Positions 56,122 to 64,000 of a DNA stretch of 64,000 nt are shown piece after piece. The notes beneath the pieces are model-generated. The model saw only the letters and a list, made by a program, of their open reading frames with translations. It had not been told where the DNA came from and made no database searches. Location of the stretch: assembly GCA_023416695.1 (NCBI GenBank), contig JAEZGY010000092.1, forward strand, positions 1 to 64,000, given 5' to 3'. Made by a program: the position numbers and the translations under genes. How positions within the stretch are numbered: the stretch's first letter is position 1; every line of letters starts with the position of its first letter. The DNA comes from Bacillota bacterium (GTDB lineage: Bacteria; Bacillota; Clostridia; Lachnospirales; Lachnospiraceae).

Positions 56122-56239
56122 GAAAGTATTTATCAAATCAGACTGAATATAATCGAAAAGATGATTACAGATTAGTTTATTTATGCAAAGGTAATAAAAC
56201 TTGTTTAATTTAAAGGGGTTATATTTGTCTGTTTTTGCA
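56122..56239 (+). promoter_or_regulatory. CRISPR leader
   Basis: 118 bp of AT-rich DNA directly before the first perfect repeat, on the cas side. It should contain the array promoter and the Cas1-Cas2 anchoring site. No individual boxes are called. Confidence 0.7.
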
Positions 56240-59200
56240 GTCGCTCCTTATACAGGAGCGTGGATTGAAATTCAAGATGTGTGTTAGCTTGAACGAGTAA
56301 ATCTCCGTCGCTCCTTATACAGGAGCGTGGATTGAAATTTAATCACGATTCAAACAGAGTGTTATCCTCAAGTCGCTCCTTATACAGGAGCGTGGATTGA
56401 AATTTCACTTTTTGGCATAGACGCTTCCATTGCTTTGCGTCGCTCCTTATACAGGAGCGTGGATTGAAATTTTTACCACTACAACAGACGAAAACGGCAT
56501 AGAGTCGCTCCTTATACAGGAGCGTGGATTGAAATTTTTAAAGGAATATCGTCAGATACAATGGGGGTAAGTCGCTCCTTATACAGGAGCGTGGATTGAA
56601 ATAAATTATTGAAAATACAAACAAATTAAATCAAAGTCGCTCCTTATACAGGAGCGTGGATTGAAATTTCTTGTCAGCATCCGATACAGATACGCCACCT
56701 GAGTCGCTCCTTATACAGGAGCGTGGATTGAAATATGACCATACAAGCAGAAATTAATCGGTTGTCCGAATTACGTCGCTCCTTATACAGGAGCGTGGAT
56801 TGAAATATGACTGTGTCAGTTTTCCATCCACCACGTTCCAGTCGCTCCTTATACAGGAGCGTGGATTGAAATCCCTTTCGATGATGGAATGTTGTTTACT
56901 TTTTCAAGTCGCTCCTTATACAGGAGCGTGGATTGAAATTCTACATGCCCTCCATGCCTTGCTATTATAGAAGGTCGCTCCTTATACAGGAGCGTGGATT
57001 GAAATTAGTTGTGGGTAAAATACTTTATTTGACATAACAGTCGCTCCTTATACAGGAGCGTGGATTGAAATATAATGTAAATAGTGTCACACATGGACAA
57101 CATAGCGTCGCTCCTTATACAGGAGCGTGGATTGAAATAAATGGAAAGGTGGAATGAAGATGTATAATGGTGTCGCTCCTTATACAGGAGCGTGGATTGA
57201 AATAGAAAATTGTTTTTACAAGTCTTTAGAGTCAACAGTCGCTCCTTATACAGGAGCGTGGATTGAAATAGGCCGAAGTCAAACTAGAGAATCTTGCGCT
57301 AGAAGTCGCTCCTTATACAGGAGCGTGGATTGAAATGGCATCATACAAGCAAGACCTCAAGAAAGGTTGGGTCGCTCCTTATACAGGAGCGTGGATTGAA
57401 ATTTAATGCTTCTTTGTCCATGTCATACTCTTTAGCTGTCGCTCCTTATACAGGAGCGTGGATTGAAATTTTTGCTCGCTTATAAAAATCTTTAGAAATC
57501 TCAGTCGCTCCTTATACAGGAGCGTGGATTGAAATTTTAGAAATACTTAAATTGAGCGTAAATGAGAGGTCGCTCCTTATACAGGAGCGTGGATTGAAAT
57601 AAGTGTTGAGCTTGTAGGAAAGAATGGAGCAGGGGTCGCTCCTTATACAGGAGCGTGGATTGAAATATTAATTGTTAGCTTCTTTGTTGCTTCTCTTGCC
57701 AGTCGCTCCTTATACAGGAGCGTGGATTGAAATAAACCCTATGTATAAAATGTCATTGTGCTTGCACGTCGCTCCTTATACAGGAGCGTGGATTGAAATA
57801 TCACAAGGCTTAAATAATTAAATGTAATCCCTGTCGCTCCTTATACAGGAGCGTGGATTGAAATATTATCCAAATAATAACGTATTAGCTATGTTTTACG
57901 TCGCTCCTTATACAGGAGCGTGGATTGAAATAAGAATCAACATCCCTGTATGTTTAAGCGAGATGGGTCGCTCCTTATACAGGAGCGTGGATTGAAATAA
58001 ACCCTATGTATAAAATGTCATTGTGCTTGCACGTCGCTCCTTATACAGGAGCGTGGATTGAAATGACAGTTCGGCTCGATTGATTGCGAGTCTCTCTGGT
58101 CGCTCCTTATACAGGAGCGTGGATTGAAATCTTATATCACTATACAAGATCAAATTAACCTAAGTCGCTCCTTATACAGGAGCGTGGATTGAAATTAAAA
58201 AGCTTGTTTGGTGGACCTGCGAAAAAGGAGTCGCTCCTTATACAGGAGCGTGGATTGAAATTCTAACATAGTAGTAGTGGCATACTTAAATTTATGTCGC
58301 TCCTTATACAGGAGCGTGGATTGAAATATCGTCAAAAAAAGTAACATTTACTCCATCGTCAAGTCGCTCCTTATACAGGAGCGTGGATTGAAATATCGTC
58401 TTATCTGATTCATCAATGAAGTAAAGATGTCGCTCCTTATACAGGAGCGTGGATTGAAATTTTATGCCGAGTACCTCGCATACATCTTTTAAGACGTCGC
58501 TCCTTATACAGGAGCGTGGATTGAAATTCCGAATCGTAAGAAGGTTAATACTGCATTAGGAGTCGCTCCTTATACAGGAGCGTGGATTGAAATGTCAACT
58601 AACTTTGAGCTTGCGTCTGCTTCTGCCGTCGCTCCTTATACAGGAGCGTGGATTGAAATTTGAAGAACTAAGTAAGCCACATATGCACTACTGTCGCTCC
58701 TTATACAGGAGCGTGGATTGAAATTTAGTCTCCTTAGTTGAATAACACTTACTGTTATGTCGCTCCTTATACAGGAGCGTGGATTGAAATTTCTAGGAGG
58801 TGGACTATGGAATTTCCAATTATGCGTCGCTCCTTATACAGGAGCGTGGATTGAAATAGCTTTAGATAGATCATCGACATATCTCATAGCATGTCGCTCC
58901 TTATACAGGAGCGTGGATTGAAATATGGTTGGAGACATACTAGATTGCGTAGTTACGTGTCGCTCCTTATACAGGAGCGTGGATTGAAATCGACTAATGA
59001 AGATACGAAACTAAAATTTAATAAGTCGCTCCTTATACAGGAGCGTGGATTGAAATTTCTGTTAATGGCTCATAATCGTTTAAAACGTTGCGTCGCTCCT
59101 TATACAGGAGCGTGGATTGAAATGCAAAGATGGAACACTCTTTGATGGAGAAGAGATGTCGCTCCTTATACAGGAGCGTGGATTGAAATGTAAATGTGAA

Positions 59201-59710
59201 GACCATTTTCGTATCAATGGAATGTCGCTCCTTATACAGGAGCGTGGATTGAAATTGCTAAATCACCACAAATGATAGGAGCCTTGCCAGTCGCTCCTTA
59301 TACAGGAGCGTGGATTGAAATGTCTAAAACATCTTGCACGGCTACTGTACTGTCGTCGCTCCTTATACAGGAGCGTGGATTGAAATATCATCTTCGTCTA
59401 ATGCATACAGTGTCAATGCAGGTCGCTCCTTATACAGGAGCGTGGATTGAAATAAAAGATTGTTGAGAAGATGGAAGTAACAGGAAACTTCGCTCCTTAT
59501 ACAGGAGCGTGGATTGAAATTCACTCTTACAAAACGAAAACTCAGCCCTACTTGGTCGCTCCTTATACAGGAGCGTGGATTGAAATGATAATAAGTGGAA
59601 GAGTATTGAAGTCGCTCCTTATATGGGAGCGTGGATTAAAATCAGGTTACTTGTACTGTCGCTGCACAAATCATAAAGTTGCGACCTTATACAGGAGTGT
59701 GGATAGAAAT
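56240..59710 (+). CRISPR. Type I-C CRISPR array, 53 repeats and 52 spacers
   Basis: The repeat is 32 bp, beginning GTCGCTCC and ending GTGGATTGAAAT, with an internal CGCTCCT/AGGAGCG stem. Repeats 1-49 and 51 look identical. Repeat 50 (59489) has one change. Repeats 52 (59611) and 53 (59679) are degenerate, marking the old end. Spacers are 33-35 bp, except number 8 (40 bp, 56735-56774), number 51 (24 bp, 59587-59610) and number 52 (36 bp). Spacers 23 and 27 are identical. The array is on the same strand as cas, leader-proximal at 56240. Confidence 0.98.
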
Positions 59711-59712
59711 TC

Positions 59713-59740
59713 TGTGCACTATAGTCAAGCAGGTGGACAC
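59713..59740 (+). repeat. IS-end-like sequence CACTATAGTCAAGCAG, copy 1
   Basis: TGTGCACTATAGTCAAGCAG plus GTGGACAC immediately follows the last CRISPR repeat. Related copies begin at 61052 and 61232 in the same orientation. It looks like the terminal repeat of the IS3-type element whose transposase remnant follows. Confidence 0.6.
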
Positions 59741-59770
59741 AAATTGTAAAGAATATCTGAGAGCAGTTGC

Positions 59771-60545
59771 CTAGGCCTGCTCCCAGCATAGTTTTTCTTT
59801 TTCATTAGGTGTCATCATTCCAAGTATTCCATGTGATCTCTTGGAGTTGTAGAATCCCTCAATATATTCAAATACTGAAAGTTGAAGTTTCTTAAGAGAG
59901 TGATACGTTCTACGGTTGGTTTCTTCTTTCTTTAGGTATTTAAAGAAACATTCGCAGCAAGCATTATCAAAAGGATAGCCTTTTTTGAGAAGGATTATAC
60001 GACATTAAGAGAATCAAGCAGTTGCCCAAAAGCAAAAGCAGTATACTGTGATCCTCGATCAGAGTGAAACATAAGTCCATAAGGAGCATTACGTTTGTTA
60101 TAAGTCTTGTGAATAGTAGTCATTACTAGGTCTACATCAGGTTCACCTGATATATGCCAGGAGACTACTTTTCGAGAAAGCAAATCCGTGACAACACAGA
60201 GATAATACCATTTGCCTTGTACTTTGATGTATGTAAAGTCGCTTACCCAGACAAGATTTGGTGCCTTTTGCTGGAACTCTTGCTGAAGGTGATTGATACA
60301 ATCCCCATTTATTTGATGTTTATGAGGATGATATAGCTTATCAGTAGACATTCGTGGTAAATTCAGTGTTTTTATCAGTCGGTACACTCGTCCGACGCTG
60401 ACGTTAATGCCATAGTCACGTTTCAGAACAAAGCAGATTTTGTATGCACCAAGGCGTTTATTGTAGTCTGCATAGATGTGAAGAATCTTAGAGGTAATCT
60501 CTTGATTCTCTTTTGTTCGTTCAGTAGGTTCTGATAACTTAGAAA
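59771..60545 (-). pseudogene. IS3-family (IS150-like) OrfB transposase, broken
   Basis: Minus-strand reading from about 60545 gives the HTH_21-like YADYNKRLGAYKI..RDYGINVSVGRVYRLIK, then the DDE core WVSDFTYIKVQGKWYYLCVVTDLLSRKVV and HSDRGSQYT. Near 59995 a TAA replaces the expected Gln and one A is lost from an A run. The third catalytic region (FDNACCECFFKYLKKEE) and the HGILGMMTPNE tail continue in another frame to TAG at 59771-59773. OrfA is missing. The element is therefore dead. Confidence 0.85.
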
Positions 60546-60679
60546 AAAGTATCTTAGAAAACTGTAAAGGGCAAAATAATGTAATTTAGACATCTGTAAG
60601 GTACTCTAAGGCAGAAGAAATTATATATAATACATGTAAATAATGTATAAAGGATCTTAATATTATATGGAGGCTGAGT

Positions 60680-60934
60680 ATGTATAAATATGAAAAGATG
60701 GCGAAGCTTATAGAAAGTTATTTACTAAAGAATACTAATAAGAAGGAATCTGTTTTATTAAGTGCTTTAGAGGTCCGAAAAATAGACGGAATGGATAGCA
60801 TATGCCCTAATACATGTTATGATAATGTATGTAGAGCTATGGATGCGGTTAATATATTTCCATCAATATATATAACTGGAAAAAGAGCAAGTTCAACATA
60901 TACATTGCAATACAATCTGAATATAATGAAGTAG
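60680..60934 (+). CDS. Small hypothetical protein
   Basis: 84 residues with a good GGAGG site 8 nt before the ATG. The sequence has a helical N-half (KYEKMAKLIESYLLKN), two Cys in SICPNTCYDNVCRAM and a C-terminal TLQYNL strand. The spacing suggests a small DNA-binding fold, but I recognise no family. It is isolated between IS debris. Confidence 0.5.
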   Translation: MYKYEKMAKLIESYLLKNTNKKESVLLSALEVRKIDGMDSICPNTCYDNVCRAMDAVNIFPSIYITGKRASSTYTLQYNLNIMK

Positions 60935-61051
60935 GAAATGTGTGACTATTATACATTAGTATAGGAGAATTATTATAAAAAGAAATTTAAACATTTATTA
61001 TTTTTACAACAACTAAAAGGAATTGGAAATACTACAATAAATAAGAGTTAT
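60935..61051. other. Short AT-rich gap before the repeat pair
   Basis: Nothing recognised. Confidence 0.3.
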
Positions 61052-61410
61052 TGCACTATAGTCAAGCAGATAGATACGTTTTACAGAAAATGTAACACTA
61101 TTAATACAATTCAACACAGATGTATTCTAAAATTACCTGAAGATAATTTTTTTCGATTGAACCAAGAGAGCAAAGTAAAAAGTATCTTGAAGATACTTTT
61201 TATTGATGAAAAAGAGCAAGACGTTTCAATTTCACTATAGTCAAGCAGGTAGACACGATTTTTTCAATAAATGTGGTACTGTCAAATGATTCAACACAGT
61301 TTTTATAATAAATTCTAAAGTCTCCTGAAGATACTTCTACGAGTGATCAAGAGAGTAAATCAAAAAGTATCTTGAAGATACTTTTATGGATAAAAAGAGC
61401 AAGACAAAAA
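61052..61410 (+). repeat. Two tandem ~180-bp diverged repeat units
   Basis: Unit A (61052-61230) and unit B (61231-61410) share the same ordered landmarks: CACTATAGTCAAGCAG, ATTCAACACAG, CTGAAGATA, CAAGAGAG, the palindrome AAGTATCTTGAAGATACTT, and AAAAAGAGCAAGAC. The first landmark is the IS-end-like sequence of 59713. No coding frame spans either unit. The palindrome with its T run could act as a terminator. Confidence 0.65.
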
Positions 61411-62005
61411 TCTCTTTAAACTTGGTCTAAATATAACATATAAGTTAAGTAAAAACTGGAACAGTTTTAATTGCCTAAAGAGCTAAAATCGTCCAGAAAA
61501 TCAAAGGTGCCATATATTCCAAGAGATACAAGGATATTGTTGTAAAAAAGTTGCCAAGAAATTTCATATATGAGCCCAATATACTAGTGGAAAAATGTAT
61601 TTAAAAATGCAACACTCGCTGAAATATATAACATAAAGTTTAATTAGTGCAATGGTATTACTTTTGAACGTTATCAAATATTTTACAGGAAATTGTATGG
61701 AACAAGACAGAAGAAATAAAACAGTTACAGGCAAGATTACTAGAATGTAACATAGTTTTAGAAAAGAATTCTGAATACATGAAAAACCATGAAAAATAAT
61801 GAAATATAAATAGTTAGTTTTCAAATCATGACTATAAGGATAAAGTTTATAAATGGCATTTATGATGAGGGTAAATTTATGGAATCATTTATGGAAGAAA
61901 ATAAATAACTATAATAACCTTTAAAAACAAAAGGATATACTTGGATAAGTTTGATATACTGTAGATATGGCACAATATTATCCATTATAGTAAGGGGGAA
62001 TAGTT
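61411..62005. other. Non-coding AT-rich region
   Basis: About 600 bp. An 86-codon minus frame (61564-61824) is hydrophobic but has no RBS or family. Otherwise nothing is seen. Confidence 0.35.
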
Positions 62006-62188
62006 ATATTAACACTAGGTATCTTTATATTTATTATTTTATGTATTAAGAATGCGTCTGAGCCTACAATACCAGCAGAGTATCATAACAACTGGAAATT
62101 AGAGTCCAAAGATGCTCAAAAGGTCTCTTTTGGCAAGATGTCAAGGCGACAATATTTTAAGAATATGAGGAATGGAAAGTACAAATAG
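62006..62188 (+). CDS. Small membrane protein lacking a standard start codon
   Basis: About 60 codons. A membrane segment (ILTLGIFIFIILCI) is followed by a soluble tail, AEYHNNWKLESKDAQ then VSFGKMSRRQYFKNMRNGKY. A membrane anchor plus such a tail is familiar from small conserved clostridial proteins. GGGGG lies 7 nt before ATA 62006, where an ATG would be expected, so the gene may start at ATA or be start-dead. Confidence 0.45.
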   Translation: MLTLGIFIFIILCIKNASEPTIPAEYHNNWKLESKDAQKVSFGKMSRRQYFKNMRNGKYK

Positions 62189-63009
62189 GATAAATGTTCT
62201 TTTTAATAGTAGTGAATTTTGATATAATAACCTTTATATAAGGTGTTGCTTAATCGCAATGCCTTTTTGATTTGCACGAAAGTAGAGCAAATGAAAGAAT
62301 TAAATAGATTAATGATGGTAGATAGGGGAGCGCTTCAAAAGTATCTTTTTTTTCTTTGAGCACCAGATATGGTACTAATTTGATAGATGTAAGTATCATA
62401 GAGTCATCTTGATTCATTCGAATCTGTCCATAAGTATCATTATATTCAATATTTTTATTAACTGCAATCATAGAATCCTTAAGTGATTAATACCTCCATG
62501 GACGATTTTTAACTATCAAGAAAACATGTAAGCTTTTGTATTAATTGCAATAAACTTCATTCTTGCTGACTTCCAGCGGAAACATTTAGGTAGCATTACT
62601 AATTTTCTTACAAGAATCATTACAGAATAGGGAGTATGTAAAACAGAACCTATAGCAAGACTATTGTATCTTGTGGCCTTCTGTTAGGTAAGGATTGTAT
62701 TTTTGGGAATAACTAATTCAATACCGCTTAGTACAACATAAAGGTATTATAATATATAGAGATGTGCTGTATTTTATATGTAAGCGACACCATGAAATCC
62801 TTGATATATAAGGTTATGGTGAGATGTATATAGAGACTATCAAAAGTTCCCAACAATGAAGAGTTTGGAGAAATAAAACCCAGAGATAATGCGTGGTTGA
62901 AGACTTCGAAGGGGTGCTTACTACAACAAATGCATATAAAGTTACGGTGTATTATACACTCTACTGACGGCTTGGTTTCGGAAGACAACTAGATAATGGG
63001 AAGAAAATA
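62189..63009. other. Degenerate region with short minus-strand frames
   Basis: About 800 bp. A 73-codon minus frame from ATG 62471 has a weak upstream AGGA and begins MIAVNKNIEYNDTYGQIRM; I cannot assign it. An 86-codon minus frame at 62728-62988 has no support. Confidence 0.35.
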
Positions 63010-63050
63010 AGGACTTTTTTCAGTAGAACACTGAGAAAGAGTCCTTTTTC
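63010..63050 (+). terminator. Rho-independent hairpin
   Basis: AAGGACTTTTTTCAG pairs imperfectly with CTGAGAAAGAGTCCTT, followed by TTT. Confidence 0.65.
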
Positions 63051-63211
63051 TATGTTCGTTTTATATGGCAATCACCGAGTATCGCTTTGTCACCGCATTG
63101 CAATTCGGGGTGTGCAACACATTCGAACTAAAATAGTTTTGGAAAAGTATATTTTACGAACGAGGAACCTGTACATTTGTTACCGGAATTTTATGAATAA
63201 CATATAGTTAA

Positions 63212-63258
63212 AAAGTGCTGCATTCTTGTATGATTTTATACATAAAAGCACCACTTCT
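63212..63258 (-). terminator. Terminator of the LysR-type gene
   Basis: On the minus strand AAGTGGTGCTTTTATGTAT pairs with the ATACAAGAATGCAGCACTT side, followed by TTTT, 13 nt after the stop codon. Confidence 0.75.
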
Positions 63259-63270
63259 GTGAATTATGCT

Positions 63271-64000
63271 TTAGAGGGGAAGATATCGATTCATTAAATT
63301 AATAAATTGCTGTGCCGGTTTACTCAAAGGTTTGTCTTTACTGTAGATCAAACTGATAGAGGTAGATATTTTAGGGGTAATTTCAACAATTGCTATATTG
63401 GAATTTGCAGGTTTAATTATTGGCATCTGTGTTAAAAGTGCAATTCCAGCTCCTTTTTCAACCATTGCAATTATGTTTTCACTTCTTCGCCCAGTATATC
63501 CTATAGTTGGTTCAAATCCAGCCTTATGACATTCATCTACGCATAGTTGATACATGAAGGTTTCACTTGATAGCAGAAGAAAAGTTTCCTTAGATAATTC
63601 TGATAGATGTATATTTGTTCGGTTGGCGAATGGGTGAGAAATGGGTATAACAGCAGCAAGGCTGTCTTCTGAAAACAAAACGTGCTGAAACTTTGAACAG
63701 ATATCATCGCTGCTTCGGATAAATGCAAGCTCTAACTTATGATTTTCTATCATGTCAATTAATTGAATAGAGTCATTTTCAATCAAATTTAGAGCAAAGG
63801 AAGGATTTTCCTGTTTAAATTGGAATAATAGATCAATGATGCTATATTGAGACATTGATGGAATAGAACCAATGGATAAGGTTCCATAAATACTACGTTT
63901 ATAGTTTATTAACGCTTCCTGGTAGGTAGTTTGAATTTGAGTCATTTGTATAGCATAAGGTAAAAAGATTTCTCCAAATTTACTCAAAGATATATTACGT
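63271..64000 (-). CDS. LysR-type transcriptional regulator, partial
   Basis: The C-terminal ~240 residues only; the gene continues past the right edge, where the helix-turn-helix should lie. The effector-binding domain begins GTLSIGSIPSMSQYSIIDLL, with the hallmark later block VEKGAGIALLTQMPII and a final region ending FINLMNRYLPL. It would bind a small metabolite and control an adjacent divergent gene outside this window. Confidence 0.9.
   Translation of the reverse strand, partial: RNISLSKFGEIFLPYAIQMTQIQTTYQEALINYKRSIYGTLSIGSIPSMSQYSIIDLLFQFKQENPSFALNLIENDSIQLIDMIENHKLELAFIRSSDDICSKFQHVLFSEDSLAAVIPISHPFANRTNIHLSELSKETFLLLSSETFMYQLCVDECHKAGFEPTIGYTGRRSENIIAMVEKGAGIALLTQMPIIKPANSNIAIVEITPKISTSISLIYSKDKPLSKPAQQFINLMNRYLPL

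Noticed and set aside
56240..59710. Self-targeting spacers
   Set aside because: By eye I saw no spacer matching another part of the window, but this was not an exhaustive comparison.
58891..59749. Open frames of 64-92 codons inside the CRISPR array
   Set aside because: They only translate repeats (recurring SLLIQERGLK or VAPYTGAWIE peptides).
20034..64000. Prophage
   Set aside because: No capsid, terminase, portal, tail or lysis genes were recognised despite integrase and recombinase genes.

Overview
The window reads as an AT-rich Firmicute chromosome, most likely a Lachnospiraceae/Clostridium-type anaerobe. Pointers are a glycyl-radical enzyme with its SAM activase, lipoproteins with clostridial signal peptides, AGGAGG ribosome binding sites, a GH3 glycosidase, a methyl-accepting chemotaxis protein and a type I-C CRISPR-Cas system. 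No species is claimed.

Layout. 1-1001 looks like the end of an integrated element: a zinc-peptidase-like gene, two TTGAGTAC repeats, then a 21-bp copy of the 3' end of tRNA-Gly. 1355-19814 is mostly core-like chromosome: a chemotaxis receptor, a broken aminoglycoside-phosphotransferase-like gene beside a GNAT gene, an esterase lipoprotein, a nucleoside-type (BMP/ABC) uptake operon that contains a YjjI/YjjW glycyl-radical pair and ends in a Crp/Fnr regulator, a FAD-Rieske oxidoreductase and a GH3 beta-glucosidase. At 19962-20033 an intact tRNA-Gly(CCC) carries a tyrosine integrase at its 3' end, the start of a second integrated element that runs through the accessory half of the window. No second copy of the att sequence was seen downstream.

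20-27 kb is mobile and RNA-rich: integrase, an IENR1-like repeat protein, about 600 bp of very strongly base-paired, non-coding sequence (22.83-23.42 kb), and an IscB nuclease with a predicted omegaRNA (HEARO-like) leader, followed by decayed genes. 27.3-44.5 kb is a catabolic/uptake island: two carboxylesterases, a ceramidase-like hydrolase, a complete oligopeptide-type ABC transporter, an orphan receiver-AraC regulator, an aldo/keto reductase, a CE1-like esterase, an MFS transporter and an SDR dehydrogenase. Three transcription units here, possibly four, share a previously unnoticed ~24-bp upstream motif, so they probably form one regulon. 44.5-47.6 kb is a graveyard (IS3 and HPr-like fragments) plus a serine recombinase and an HD-domain protein.

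48.2-59.7 kb is a complete type I-C CRISPR-Cas locus (cas3-cas5c-cas8c-cas7-cas4-cas1-cas2) with an array of 53 repeats. Cas3 carries Glu instead of the invariant Gly in its Walker A motif, and one spacer occurs twice. The array decays at its distal end against an IS3-type relic. 59.7-63.2 kb is IS debris with a duplicated ~180-bp unit. The window ends inside a LysR-type regulator on the minus strand.
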